Part shown: positions 1-14,352 of the stretch, in pieces | Position numbering within the stretch: the stretch's first letter is position 1 | Layout of the letters: every line of letters begins with the position of its first letter | NCBI GenBank assembly: GCA_963662175.1 | Contig: OY759215.1 | Coordinates: 18,279,079 to 18,343,078 of the forward strand | Direction: 5' to 3' | Length of the DNA: 64,000 bases | Source of the DNA: Aradus depressus | Lineage: Eukaryota > Arthropoda > Insecta > Hemiptera > Aradidae | Translations under genes and position numbers: made by a program | The notes under the pieces: model-generated | Told to the model about the DNA's origin: nothing | What the model saw: the letters and a program-made list of their open reading frames with translations, nothing else | Databases searched by the model: none

Positions 1-1619
1 GCTAGTACGATATTAGGAACGCTGGACATCACAGCTAGTAAATGTCTTGCAACAGTGAACCCCACAGCGAATACATAGTTACTACTACATGTGAAATTCA
101 TGACAATCCGATTACCCTTCAATGATTCAGCATTATTTTTATGCTTAGCCCCCCCCTCCCAAATTTTTAAAATGTCACATAGTGTATTTTTTTATTTGAC
201 CATCAAGAATACTACATGTGAAATTCCATGACAATACGACCAACCGTTAATGAGCTAGCACTATATTTATACTTAGGCCCCCCCGCCACAACCCCCCCTC
301 CCGTACAAAATTTTGAGCCGTCACACCGCCTATTTTTCTATTTGGCCTCCAGGAATACTACATGTGAAATTTCGTGACAATCCGATCATCCGTTAATGAC
401 TTATCACTATACTTATACTTAGGCCCCCATCAACCCACCCTCCCTTTCAAATTTTTGTGACATATACACCCTATATTTCTATTTGGCTTTTAAGAATACT
501 GCATGTGAAATTCCATGACAATACGACCAACCGTTATTGAGCTAGCACCATATTTATACTTAGGCTCCCCCGCCACTACCCCCCCTCCCGTACAAAAGTT
601 TGAGCCGTCACACCGCCTATTTTTTTATTTGGTCTTCAGGAATACTACATATGAAACTTTGTGACAATACGACCAACCGTTAATGAGCTAGCTCTATATT
701 TATACTTAGGCCCCCCCACTACCCCCCCTTCCGTACAAAATTTTGAGCCGTCACACCGCCTATTTTTTTATTTGGTCTTCAGGAATACTACATGTGAAAC
801 TTTGTGACAATGCGACCAACCGTTAAAGAGTTAGCTCTATATTTATACTTAGGCCCCCCCACTACACCCCCTTCCGTACAAAATTTTGAGCCGTCACACC
901 GCCTATTTTTTTATTTGGTCTTCAGGAATACTACATGTGGAACTTTGTGACAATACGACCAACCGTTAAAGAGTTAGCTCTATATTTATACTTAGGCCCC
1001 CCCACTACCCCCCCTTCCGTACAAAATTTTGAGCCGTCACACCGCCTATTTTCTTATTTGGTCTTCAGGAATACTACATGTGAAACTTTGTGACAATGCG
1101 ACCAACCGTTAATGAGCTAGCTCTATATTTATACTTAGGCCCCCCCACAACCCCCCCTCCCGTTCAAAACTTTGGAACGCCACACACCTTATTTTTCTAT
1201 TTGGCTTTTAAAAATACTACATGTGAAATTTCATGACGATTCGCCCATTAGTTAATGAGTTAGCTCTATATTTATACTTAGGCCCCCCCACAACCCCCCC
1301 TCCCGTTCAAAACTTTGGGACGCCACACACCTAATATTTCTATTTGGCTTTTAAAAATACTACATGTGAAATTTCATGACAATTCGACCATTAGTTATTG
1401 AGTTAGCACTATTTATATACTTAGGCCCCCCTTACAACCCCTCCTCCCGATCAAAATTTTGGGACGCCACATAGCCTATTATTCAATCGGGCTCATAGGG
1501 ATGCTACATGGGAAGTTTCTTAAAAATCCGTCCAGCTGTTTGGGCGTGATGCTGGAACAAACATACATACATACAAACAAACAAACAAACAAACCCCGTT
1601 TCAGCTTTATTAATATAGA
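1..1619 (+). repeat. Interspersed repeat copy A (5' end outside window)
   Basis: The 3' part of a repeat found four times in the window. Bases 1-84 are the end of a 66-bp tandem array. Bases 85-1480 hold about ten copies of a roughly 143-bp unit made of a poly-C block, a T-rich block and the motif ctacatgtgaaatttcatga. From 1490 comes a conserved tail: the motif gtttgggcgtgatgctgga, an (ACAT/AAAC)n microsatellite, then ccccgtttcagctttatt and aatataga. The tail with a microsatellite resembles ends of RTE- or SINE-like retroposons, but the class is not proven. No protein function is inferred from its reading frames. Confidence 0.7.
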
Positions 1620-3007
1620 CTAGCAGTAATACCCGGCGTTGCCCGGGGAACTTTGACTTTTCTCCCAATATCTCCTATAAGGCTATTCAGTTCCTCGACA
1701 GTACATTCATGATGTTATAATTTTCAATTATTCATATGGAATAAGGCTTATAGTCCTTCAACTATAGTAACGCTAGTAAGTTTTTAGGACCCCTGGGACC
1801 ACAGCTAGTATGCGCCTTTCAACGGCGGAAGCCACAGCTAGTGAATACTTAGCTTCGCTGGACGTCCTAGCCAGTGCGAACTTAAGAACGTTTGTGACCA
1901 CAGCTAATATATGCCTTGCAACGCTGGGCACCACAGCTAGTACGTAGTTAGCAGTAATACCCGGCGTTGCTCCCAAATTTTTAAAATGACACATAGTGTA
2001 TTTTTTTATTTGACCATCAAGAATACTACATGTGAAATTTCGTGACAATCCAATCATCCGTTAATGACCTATCACTATACTTATACTTAGGCCCCCATCA
2101 ACCCACCCTCCCGTTCAAAATTTTGTGACATATACACCCTATATTTCTATTTGTCTTTTAGGAATACTACATGTGAAATTCCATGACAATACGACAAACC
2201 GTTATTGAGCTAGCACCATATTTATACTTAGGCCCCCCCGCCACTACCCCCCCCTCCCGTACAAAATTTTGAGCCGTTACACCGCCTATTTTTTTATTTG
2301 GTCTTCAGGAATACTACATGTGAAACTTTGTGACAATTCGACCTACCGTTAATGAGCTAGCTCTATATTTATACTTAGGCCCCCCCACAACCCCTCTCCC
2401 GTTCAAAACTTTGGGACGCCACACACCTTTTTTTTCTTGTTTGGCTTTTAAAAAGACTACGTGTGAAATTTCATGACAATTCGACCATTAGTTAATGTGT
2501 TAGCACTATTTATATACTTAGGCCCCCCTTACAACCCCCCCTCCCGATCAAAACTTTGGGACGCCACACACCTTTTTTTCTGGTTTGGCTTTTAAAAATA
2601 CTACATGTGAAATTTCATGACAATTCGACCATTAGTTAATGTGTTAGCACTATTTATATACTTAGGCCCCCCTTACAACCCCCCCTCCCGATCAAAACTT
2701 TGGGACGCCACACACCTTTTTTTCTTGTTTGGATTTTAAAAAGACTACCTGTGAAATTTCATGACAATTCGCCCATTAGTTAATGAGTTAGCACTATTTT
2801 TATACTTAGGCCCCCTTACAACCCCCCCTCCCGATCAAAATTTTGGGACGCCACATAGCCTATTATTCAATCGGGCTCAAAAGGATGCTACATGGGTAGT
2901 TTCATAAAAATCCGTCCAGCCGTTTGGGCGTGATGCTGGAACAAACATACATACATACAAACAAACAAACAAACAAACAAACCCCGTTTCAGCTTTATTA
3001 ATATAGA
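1620..3007 (+). repeat. Interspersed repeat copy B (short, rearranged)
   Basis: Starts with the conserved head that contains ACCCGGCGTTGCCCGGGG and ends with the conserved aatataga tail. It sits head-to-tail with copy A on the left and copy C on the right. It has only a few 66-bp units (about 1770-1950). A second partial head (cagtaatacccggcgttg) appears near 1950 and jumps directly into the 143-bp array, which looks like an internal deletion or unequal exchange. The 143-bp units fill about 1975-2840. Confidence 0.7.
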
Positions 3008-6000
3008 CTAGCAGTAATACCCGGCGTTGCCCGGGGAACTTTGATTTTTGTCTCAATATCTTCTATAACGCTATTCAGTTCCTCGACAGTACATTCATGA
3101 TGTTATAATTTTCAATTATTCATACGGAATAAGGCTTATAGTCCTTCAGCTGTTGTAACGCTAGTAAGTTTTTAGGACTTCTGGGCACCACAGCTAGTAT
3201 GCGCCTTTCAATGGCGGAAGCCACACCTAGTAAATACTTAGCATCGCTGGACGTCATAGTCAATGCGTACTTAAGAACGTTTGTGACCACAGCTAGTACG
3301 TAGTTGGGAATGCTGGGCATCATAGCTAGTATGTGCCTTGCGACGGCGGACCCAACAGCTAGTATGTAGTTAGGAACGCTGGTCACCACAGCTAGTATGT
3401 GCCTCGCAACAGCGGACCCCACAGCTAGTACGAAGTTAGGAACGCTGGGCATCACAGCTATTAAGTGCCTTGCAACAGCGGACCCCACAGCTAGTATGTA
3501 GTTAAATACGCTGGGCATTACAGTTAGTAAGTGCTTTGCAACAGCGAACTTCACAGCTAGTACATAGTTAGGAACGCTGGGCACTACAGCTAGTAAATGC
3601 CTTGCAACAACGGACCCCACAGCTAGTACGTAGTTAGGAACGCTGGTCACCACAGCTAGTATGTGCCTCGCAACAGCGGACCCCACAGCTAGTACGAAGT
3701 TAGGAACGCTGGGCATCACAGCTATTAAGTGCCTTGCTACAGCGGACCCCACAGCTAGTACGTAGTTAAATACGCTGGGCATTACAGTTAGTAAGTGCTT
3801 TGCAACAGCGAACTTCACAGCTAGTACATAGTTAGGAACGCTGGGCACTACAGCTAGTAAATGCCTTGCAACAACGGACCCCACAGCTAGTACGATATTA
3901 GGAACCCTGGGCATCACAGCTAGTATGCTTTTGCAACGACGGACCCCACAGCTAGTACGTTTTTAGGAACGCTGGGCCCTACAGGTAGTATGTAGTTAGA
4001 ACCACAGGGCATCACAGCTAGTATGAGTTTTGCAACGGTGGACCCCACAGCTAGTACCTACGTAGTTAAATACGCTGGGCCACACTGCTAGCGCCTTGCA
4101 ACAGCTGACCCCACAGCTAGTATGTAGTTAAATACGCTGGGCATTACAGTTAGTAAGTGCTTTGCAACAGCGAACTTCACAGCTAGTACATAGTTAGGAA
4201 CGCTGGGCACAACAGCTAGTAAATGCCTTGCAACAACGGACCCCACAGCTAGTACGTAGTTAGGAACGCTGGTCACCACAGCTAGTATGTGCCTCGCAAC
4301 AGCGGACCCCACAGCTGGTACGAAGTTAGGAACGCTGGGCATCACAGCTATTGCCTTGCAACAGCGGACCCCACAGCTAGTACGTAGTTAAATACGCTGG
4401 GCATTACAGTTAGTAAGTGCTTTGCAACAGCGAACTTCACAGCTAGTACATAGTTAGGAACGCTGGGCACTACAGCTAGTAAATGCCTTGCAACAACGGA
4501 CCCCACAGCTAGTACGATATTAGGAACCCTGGGCATCACAGCTAGTATGCTTTTGCAACGACGGACCCCACAGTTAGTACGTTTTTAGGAACGCTGGGCC
4601 CTACAGGTAGTAGGTGCCTTGCAACTGCGGACCCCACAGATAGTATGTAGTTAGAACCACAGGGCATCACAGCTAGTATGATTTTTGGAACGGTGGACGC
4701 CACAGCTAGTACCTACGTAGTTAAATACGCTGGGCCACACTGCTAGCGCCTTGCAACAGCAGACCCCACAGCTAGTACGTAATTAGGAACGCTGGGCATC
4801 ACAGCTAGTAAATGTCTTGTAGGTGCCTTGCAACAGCGAACCCCACAGCCAGTACATAGTTAGGAACGCTGGGGCTGAGCACTACAGCTAGTAAGTGCCT
4901 TGCAACAGCGGACCCCACAGCTAGTATGATATAAGGAACGCTGGACATCACAGCTAGTAAATGTCTTGCAACAGTGAACCCCACAGCGAATATATAGTTA
5001 CTACTACTACTACATGTGAAATTCATGACAATACGATTCATGACAATACGATCAACCGTTAATGAGCTAGCTCTATATTTATACCCCCCCCCCCCCTCAA
5101 CCCCGCCACCCGTTCAAAACTTCGGGACGCCACACACCTTATTTTTCTATTTGGCCTTCAGGAATAATATATGCGAAATTTCGTGACAATACGACCAACC
5201 GTTAATGAGCTAACTGTATATTTAGCCCCCCCCCCCACAACCCTCCTTCCTGTTCAAAATTTTGGGCCGTCACACACCTAATATTTCTATTTGACCTTTA
5301 GGAATATTACATGTGAAATTTCATGACGATTCGCCCATTAGTTAATGAGTTAGCTCTATATTTATACTTAGGCCCCCCCACTACCCCCCCTCCCGTAAAA
5401 ACTTTTGAGCCGTCACACCGCCTATTTTTTTATTTGGTCTTCAAGAATACTACATGTGAAACTTCGTGACAATCCGACCAACTGTTAAAGAGTTAGCTCT
5501 ATATTTATACTTAGGCCCCCCCACAACCCCCCTCCCGTTCAAAACATTGGGACGCCACACACCTTTTTTTGCTATTTGGCTTTTAAAAATACTACATGTG
5601 AAATTTCATGACGATTCGCCCATTAGTTAATGAGTTAGCTCTATATTTATACTTAGGCCCCCCCACATCCCCCCCTCCCGTTCAAAACTTTGGGACGCCA
5701 CACACCTTATTTTTCTATTTGGCCTTCAGGAATACTCCATGTAAAATTTCGTGACAATCCGACAACCGTTAAAGAATTAGCTCTATATTTATACTTAGGC
5801 CCCCCCACAACCCCCCCTCCCGTTCAAAACTTTGGGACGCCACACACCTTATTTTTCTATTTGGCCTTCAGGAATACTCCATGTGAAATTTCGTGACAAT
5901 CCGACCAACCATTAAAGAATTAGCTCTATATTTATACTTAGGCCCCCCTTACAACCCCCCCTCCCGTTCAAAATTTTAGGACGCCACACACCTTTTTTTC

Positions 6001-6559
6001 CTATTTGGCTTTTAAAAATACTACGTGAAATTTCATGACGATTCGCCCATTAGTTAATGAGTTAGCTCTATATTTATACTTAGGCCCCCCCACAACCCCC
6101 CATCCCGATCAAAACTTTGGGACGCCACACACCTTTTTTTCCTATTTGGCTTTTAAAAATACTACATGTGAAATTTCATGACGATTCGCCCATTAGTTAA
6201 TGAGTTAGCTCTATATTTATACTTAGGCCCCCCCCCAACCCCCCTCCCGTTCAAAACTTTGGGACGCCACACACCTTTTTTTCCTGTTTGGCTTTTAAAA
6301 AGACTACGTGTGAAATTTCATGACAATTTGACCATTAGTTAATGAGTTAGCACTATTTATATACTTAGGCCCCCCTTACAACCCCGCCTCCCGATCAAAA
6401 TTTTGGGACGCCACATAGCCTATTATTCAATCGGGCTCAAAAGAATGCTACATGGGAAGTTTCATAAAAATCCGTCCAGCGGTTTGGGCGTGATGCTGGA
6501 ACAAACATACAAACAAACAAACAAACAAACAAACCCCGTTTCAGCTTTATTAATATAGA
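3008..6559 (+). repeat. Interspersed repeat copy C (longest)
   Basis: Complete head-to-tail copy. The head is at 3008-3130, the 66-bp array at about 3150-4990, the 143-bp array at about 5030-6420 and the tail at 6430-6559. The 66-bp unit alternates the phrases acagctagta, ggaacgctgggc and ccttgcaacagcgga. Because 66 is a multiple of three the minus strand stays open for up to 265 codons (3120-3917) with a 22-residue repeat. I regard that as a by-product of the period, as the array in copy D and the fragments here are broken at different points. Confidence 0.75.
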
Positions 6560-6724
6560 TTATATCACAATGTACACAAGTTTTAATTTGTGTTCATATC
6601 TATACATACATCTTTTTTTTTTTGGCATTTTTCTTCCATAGTGGATCGGTGTCACCATATTTAAAGTCAGTCTGAACGTTGTGCTGACGTTGGCATAATC
6701 CGAAACCAGCACACTCTATGGCTC
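6560..6724. other. Short unique spacer between repeat C and the 441-bp satellite
   Basis: AT-rich sequence with a T run near 6610. I see no gene or repeat in it. Confidence 0.5.
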
Positions 6725-9700
6725 TGTCAGTTAACAAATATTGAATCTATAAACCGTTGAAAAGCAAGAAATTTGAAGAATGGAGTCTACCGAGCTCAGG
6801 ATCGCCACTTAGAAATCTAGCTGAGGCACTTAGGTCAGATGTTTTAATCGGGAAGTTAAAAATAACTTTGAGCACTTCGTCCTTCGGATGGGACATTAAG
6901 CGATGATCCAGGGCTTTTTCGAATGTGAGGTACTCGATAATGAGACGTATGTTATGTAAATAAACCTGGGTAGGTCAATTTCCACTTAGGTTGAAAGCCT
7001 TGAGCACGTCGTCCTTCGGATGGGACTTTCCGGATATATCTGAATCTGTAGTATCAGTTTTAACAATTATTAAGCCTATAAACCGTTAAATAGCGCGAAT
7101 TTTTTGAAAAACGTTTTCATTTTGATTTTTGTGTGGGGTTCAGATAATCCGGTCGTTCTCTATCAGTTTTAACAAATATTTAATCTATAAACCGTTAAAA
7201 AGCGAGAAATTTCAAGAATGGAGTCTACCGAGCTCAGGATCGCCACTTACAAATCTAGCTGAGGCACTTAGGTCAGATGTTTTAATCGGGAAGTGAAAAA
7301 TAACTATGAGCACGTCGTCCTTCGGATGGGACTTTAAGCGATGTTCCAGGACTTTTTCGAATGTGAGGTACTCGATAATGAGACGTATGTTATGTAAATA
7401 AACCTGGGTAGGTGAAATTTCACTTAGGTTGAAAATAGCCTTGAGCATGTCGTCCTTCGGATGGGACTTTCCGGATAAATCTGAATCTGTCGTATCAGTT
7501 TTAACAATTATTAAGCCTATAAACCGTTAAATAGCGCAAATTTTTTGAAAAACATTTTTATTTTGATTTTTGTGTAGGATTCAGATAATCCGGTCGTTCT
7601 CTATCAGTTTTAACAAATATTAAATCTATAAACCGTTAAAAAGCGAGAAATTTCAAGAATGGAGTCTACCGAGCTCAGGATCGCCACTTAGAAATCTAGT
7701 TGAGGCACTTAGGTCGGATGTTTCAATCGGGAAGTTAAAAAACACTTTGAGCACGTCGTCCTTCGGATGGGACTTTAAGCGATGATCCAGGGCTTTTTCG
7801 AATGTGAGGTACTCGATAATGAGACGTATGTTATGTAAATAAACCTGGGTAGGTGAAATATCACTTAGGTTGAAAATAGCCTTGAGCACGTCGTCCTTCG
7901 GATGGGACTTTCCGGATAAATCTGAATCTCTCGTATCAGTTTTAACAATTATTAAGCCTATAAACCGTTAAATAGCGCAAATTTTTTGCAAAACATTTTT
8001 ATTTTGATTTTTGTGTAGGATTCAGATAATCCGGTCGTTCTCTATCAGTTTTAACAAATATTAAATCTATAAACCGTTAAAAAGCGAGAAATTTCAAGAA
8101 TGGAGTCTACCGAGCTCAGGATCGCCACTTAGAAATCTAGCTGAGGCACTTAGGTCAGATGTTTCAATCGGGAAGTTAAAAAACACTTTGAGCACGTCGT
8201 CCTTCGGATGGGACTTTAAGCGATGATCCAGGGCTTTTTCGAATGTGAGGTACTCGATAATGAGACGTATGTTATGTAAATAAACCTGGGTAGGTGAAAT
8301 TTCACTTAGGTTGAAAATAGCCTTGAGCACGTCGTCCGTCGGATGGGACTTTTCGGATATATCTGATTCTGTCGTATCAGTTTTAACAATTATTAAGCCT
8401 ATAAACCGTTAAATAGCGTGAATTTTTTAAAAAACATTTTTATTTTGATTTTTGTGTAGGATTCAGATAATCCGGTCGTTCTCTATCAGTTTTAACAAAT
8501 ATTAAATCTATAAACCGTTAAAAAGCGAGGAATTTCAAGAATGGAGTCTACCGAGCTCAGAATCGCCACTTACAAATCTAGTTGAGGCACTTAGGTCAGA
8601 TGTTTTAATCGGGAAGTGAAAAATAACTATGAGCACGTCGTCCTTCGGATGGGACTTTGAGCGATGTTCCAGGACTTTTTCGAATGTGAGGTACTCGATA
8701 ATGAGACGTATGTTATGTAAATAAACCTGGGTAGGTGAAATATCACTTAGGTTGAAAATAGCCTTGAGCACGTCGTCCTTCGGATGGGACTTTCCGGATA
8801 AATCTGAATCTGTCGTATCAGTTTTAACAATTATTAAGCCTATAAACCGTTAAATAGCGCAAATTTTTTGAAAAACATTTTTATTTTGATTTTTGTGTAG
8901 GATTCAGATAATCCGGTCGTTCTCTATCAGTTTTAACAAATATTAAATCTATAAACCGTTAAAAAGCGAGAAATTTCAAGAATGGAGTCTACCGAGCTCA
9001 GGATCGCCACTTAGAAATCGAGTTGAGGCACTTAGGTCAGATGTTTCAATCGGGAAGTTAAAAAACACTTTGAGCACGTCGTCCTTCGGATGGGACTTTA
9101 AGCGATGATCCAGGGCTTTTTCGAATGTGAGGTACTCGATAATGAGACGTATGTTATGTAAATAAACCTGGGTAGGTGAAATATCACTTAGGTTGAAAAT
9201 AGCCTTGAGCACGTAGTCCTTCGGATGGGACTTTCCGGATAAATCTGAATCTCTCGTATCAGTTTTAACAATTATTAAGCCTATAAACCGTTAAATAGCG
9301 CAAATTTTTTGCAAAACATTTTTATTTTGATTTTTGTGTAGGATTCAGATAATCCGGTCGTTCTCTATCAGTTTTAACAAATATTAAATCTATAAACCGT
9401 TAAAAAGCGAGAAATTTCAAGAATGGAGTCTACCGAGCTCAGGATCGCCACTTAGAAATCTAGCTGAGGCACTTAGGTCAGATGTTTCAATCGGGAAGTT
9501 AAAAAACACTTTGAGCACGTCGTCCTTCGGATGGGACTTTAAGCGATGATCCAGGGCTTTTTCGAATGTGAGGTACTCGATAATGAGACGTATGTTATGT
9601 AAATAAACCTGGTTAGGTGAAATTTCACTTAGGTTGAAAATAGCCTTGAGCACGTCGTCCGTCGGATGGGACTTTTCGGATATATCTGATTCTGTCGTAT

Positions 9701-11156
9701 CAGTTTTAACAATTATTAAGCCTATAAACCGTTAAATAGCGTGAATTTTTTGAAAAACATTTTTATTTTGATTTTTGTGTAGGATTCAGATAATCCGGTC
9801 GTTCTCTATCAGTTTTAACAAATATTAAATCTATAAACCGTTAAAAAGCGAGGAATTTCAAGAATGGAGTCTACCGAGCTCAGAATCGCCACTTACAAAT
9901 CTAGTTGAGGCACTTAGGTCAGATGTTTTAATCGGGAAGTGAAAAATAACTATGAGCACGTCGTCCTTCGGATGGGACTTTGAGCGATGTTCCAGGACTT
10001 TTTCGAATGTGAGGTACTCGATAATGAGACGTATGTTATGTAAATAAACCTGAGTAGGTGAAATTTCACTCAGGTTGAAAATAGCCTTGAGCACGTCGTC
10101 CTTCGGATGGGACTTTCCGGATAAATCTGAATCTGTCGTATCAGTTTTAACAATTATTAAGCCTATAAACCGTTAAATAGCGCAAATTTTTTGAAAAACA
10201 TTTTTATTTTGATTTTTGTGTAGGATTCAGATAATCCGGTCGTTCTCTATCAGTTTTAACAAATATTAAATCTATAAACCGTTAAAAAGCGAGAAATTTC
10301 AAGAATGGAGTCTACCGAGCTCAGGATCGCCACTTAGAAATCGAGTTGAGGCACTTAGGTCAGATGTTTCAATCGGGAAGTTAAAAAACACTTTGAGCAC
10401 GTCGTCCTTCGGATGGGACTTTAAGCGATGATCCAGGGCTTTTTCGAATGTGAGGTACTCGATAATGAGACGTATGTTATGTAAATAAACCTGGGTAGGT
10501 GAAATATCACTTAGGTTGAAAATAGCCTTGAGCACGTAGTCCTTCGGATGGGACTTTCCGGATAAATCTGAATCTCTCGTATCAGTTTTAACAATTATTA
10601 AGCCTATAAACCGTTAAATAGCGCAAATTTTTTGCAAAACATTTTTATTTTGATTTTTGTGTAGGATTCAGATAATCCGGTCGTTCTCTATCAGTTTTAA
10701 CAAATATTAAATCTATAAACCGTTAAAAAGCGAGAAATTTCAAGAATGGAGTCTACCGAGCTCAGGATCGCCACTTAGAAATCTAGCTGAGGCACTTAGG
10801 TCAGATGTTTCAATCGGGAAGTTAAAAAACACTTTGAGCACGTCGTCCTTCGGATGGGACTTTAAGCGATGATCCAGGGCTTTTTCGAATGTGAGGTACT
10901 CGATAATGAGACGTATGTTATGTAAATAAACCTGGTTAGGTGAAATTTCACTTAGGTTGAAAATAGCCTTGAGCACGTCGTCCGTCGGATGGGACTTTTC
11001 GGATATATCTGATTCTGTCGTATCAGTTTTAACAATTATTAAGCCTATAAACCGTTAAATAGCGTGAATTTTTTGAAAAACATTTTTATTTTGATTTTTG
11101 TGTAGGATTCAGATAATCCGGTCGTTCTCTATCAGTTTTAACAAATATTAAATCTA
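6725..11156. repeat. 441-bp satellite array with trimeric higher-order repeat
   Basis: About ten tandem units of exactly 441 bp; unit landmarks recur at 7212, 7653, 8094, 8535, 8976, 9417, 9858, 10299 and 10740. Each unit contains two related halves, each with the hairpin-forming motif gtccttcggatgggac and a phrase ctataaaccgttaaa, so the monomer arose from an older duplication. Units fall in three types repeating every 1323 bp. Those at 8535/9858, 8976/10299 and 9417/10740 are nearly identical pairs. A 78-codon minus-strand frame is open in nine units; no start context or codon evidence supports it as a gene. The first unit (6771-7211) is the most divergent. Repeat D truncates the right end. 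Confidence 0.93.
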
Positions 11157-14100
11157 TAGCAGTTATACCCGGCGTTGCCCGGGGAACTTTGATTTTTCTC
11201 CCAATATCATCTATAACGCTATTCAGTTCATCGACAGTACATTCATGATGTTATAATTTTCAATTATTCATACGGAATAAGGCTTATAGTCCTTCAGCTG
11301 TTCTAACGCTAGTAAGTTTTTAGGACCCCTGGGCACCACAGCTAGTATGCGCCTTTCAACGGCGGAAGCCACACCTAGTGAATACTTAGCATCGCTGGAC
11401 GTCCTAGTCAGTGCGTACTTAAGAACGTTTGTGACCACAGCTAGTATGTGGCTTGCAGCGCTGAGCACCACAGCTAGTACGTAGTTGGGAATGCTGGGCA
11501 TCATAGCTAGTATGTGCCTTGCGACGGCGGACCCAACAGCTAGTACGTAGTTAGGAACGCTGGTCACCACAGCTAGTATGTGCCTCGCAACAGCGGACCC
11601 CACAGCTAGTACGAAGTTAGGAACGCTGGGCATCACAGCTATTAAGTGCCTTGCAACAGCGGACCCCACAGCTAGTATGTAGTTAAATACGCTGGGCATT
11701 ACAGTTAGTAAGTGCATTGCAACAGCGAACTTCACAGCTAGTACATAGTTAGGAACGCTGGGCACTACAGCTAGTAAATGCCTTGCAACAACGGACCCCA
11801 CAGCTAGTACGAAGTTAGGAACGCTGGGCACTACAGCTAGTAAATGCCTTGCAACAACGGACCCCACAGCTAGTACGATATTAGGAACCCTGGGCATCAC
11901 AGCTAGTATGCTTTGCAACGACGGACCCCACAGCTAGTACGTTTTTAGGAACGCTGGGCCCTACAGGTAGTAGGTGCCTTGCAACTGCGAACCCCACAGA
12001 TAGTATATAGTTAGAACCACAGGGCATCATAGCTAGTATGAGTTTTGCAACGGCGGACCCCACAGCTAGTACCTACGAGTGAAATACGCTGGGCCACACT
12101 GCTAGCGCCTTGCAACAGCAGACCCCACAGCTAGTACGTAATTAGAAACGCTGGGCATTACAGCTAGTAAATGTCTTATAGGTGCCTTACAACAGCGAAC
12201 CCCACAGCCAGTACATAGTTAGGAACGCTGGGGCTGAGCACCACAGCTAGTAAGTACCTTGCAACAGCGGACCCCACAGCTAGTACGATATTAGGAACGC
12301 TGGACATCACAGCTAGTAAATGTCTTGCAACAGTGAACCCCACAGCGAATACATAGTTACTACTACTACATGTGAAATTCATGACAATCCGATTCATGAC
12401 AATACGATCAACCGTTAATGAGCTAGCTCTATATTTATACTTAGTCCCCCCCCCCCTCAACCCCGCCACCCGCTCAAAACTTCGGGACGCCACACTCCTT
12501 ATTTTTCTATTTGGCCTTCAGGAATAATATATGCGAAATTTCGTGACAATACGACCAACCGTTAATGAGCTAACTCTATATGTATATTTAGCCCCCCCCC
12601 ACAACCCTCCTTCCTGTTCAAAATTTTGGGCCGTCACACACCTAATATTTCTATTTGACCTTTAGGAATAATACATGTGAAATTTCATGACAATTCGACC
12701 ATTAGTTAATGAGTTAGCACTATTTATATACGTAGGCCCCCCTTACAACCCCCCCTCCCGATCAAAACTTTGGAACGCCACACACCTTATTTTTCTATTT
12801 GGCCTTCAGGAATACTCCATGTGAAATTTCGTGACAATCCGACCAACCGTTAAAGAGTTAGCTCTATATTTATACTTAGGCCCCCCACAACCCCCCCTCC
12901 CGTTCAAAACTTTGGGACGCCACACACCTTTATTTCCTATTTGGCTTTTAAAAATACTACATGTGAAATTTCATGACGATTCGCCCATTAGTTAATGAGT
13001 TAGCTCTATATTTATACTTAGGCCCCCCCACTACCCCCCCTCCCGTAAAAAATTTTGAGCCGTCACACCGCCTATTTTTCTATTTGGTCTTCAGGAATAC
13101 TCCATGTGAAATTTCGTGACAATCCGACCAACCGTTAAAGAGTTAGCTCTATATTTATACTTAGGCCCCCCCACAACCCCCCCTCCCGTTCAAAAATTTG
13201 GGACGCCACACACCTTTTTTTCCTATTTGGCTTTTAAAAATACTACATGTGAAATTTCATGACGATTCGCCCATTAGTTAATGAGTTAGCTCTATATTTA
13301 TACTTAGGCCCCCCCACTACCCCCCCTCCCTTAAAAAATTTTGAGCCGTCACACCGCCTATTTTTTTATTTGGTCTTCAGGAATACTACATGTGAAACTT
13401 CGTGACAATGCGACCAACTGTTAAAGAGTTAGCTCTATATTTATACTTAGGCCCCCCCACAACCCCCCCTCCCGTTCAAAACTTTGGGACGCCACACACC
13501 TTTTTTTCCTATTTGGCTTTTAAAAATACTACATGTGAAATTTCATGACGATTCGCCCATTAGTTAATGAGTTAGCTCTATATTTATACTTAGGCCCCCC
13601 CACTACCCCCCCTCCCGTAAAAAATTTTGAGCCGTCACACCGCCTATTTTTTTATTTGGTCTTCAGGAATACTGCATGTGAAACTTCGTGACAATGCGAC
13701 CAACTTTTATAGAGTTAGTTCTATATTTATACTTAGGCCCCCCCACAACCCCCCCTCCCGTTCAAAACTTTGGGACGCCACACACCTTTTTTTCCTATTT
13801 GGCTTTTAAAAATACTACATGTGAAATTTCATGACGATTCGCCCATTAGTTAATGAGTTAGCTCTATATTTATACTTAGGCCCCCCCACTACCCCCCCCT
13901 CCCGTAAAAAAGTTTGAGCCGTCACACCGCCTATTTTTTTATTTGGTCTTCAGGAATACTGCATGTGAAACTTCGTGACAATGCGACCAACTGTTAAAGA
14001 GTTAGTTCTATATTTATACTTAGGCCCCCCCACAACCCCCCCTCCCGTTCAAAACGCTGGGACGCCACACACCTAATATTTCTATTTGTCTTTTAAAAAG

Positions 14101-14352
14101 ACTACGTGTGAAATTTCATGACAATTTGACCATTAGTTAATGTGTTAGCACTATTTATATACTTAGGCCCCCCTTACAACCCCCCTCCCGTTCAAAATTT
14201 TGAGACGCCACATAGCCTATTATTCAATCGGGCTCAAAAGGATGCTATATGGGAAGTTTCATAAAAATCAGTCCAGCGGTTTGGGCGTGATGCTGGAACA
14301 AACATACATACAAACAAACAAACAAACCCCGTTTCAGCTTTATTAATATAGA
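11157..14352 (+). repeat. Interspersed repeat copy D
   Basis: Full copy with the ACCCGGCGTTGCCCGGGG head at 11157-11290, 66-bp array at about 11300-12350, 143-bp array at about 12390-14210, then the conserved tail ending in aatataga. It starts inside a satellite phrase (aaatctata), so it interrupts the 441-bp array. The sequence to its right is not satellite. Confidence 0.75.

Noticed and set aside
3120..3917. 265-codon minus-strand frame with a 22-residue repeat
   Set aside because: Produced by a 66-bp tandem repeat whose length is a multiple of three; other copies are broken at arbitrary points and no start, splice or domain evidence exists.
7212..10976. Nine identical-looking 78-codon frames in the 441-bp satellite
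   Set aside because: They recur because the satellite recurs. The first unit is broken, and conservation equals that of the surrounding noncoding satellite.
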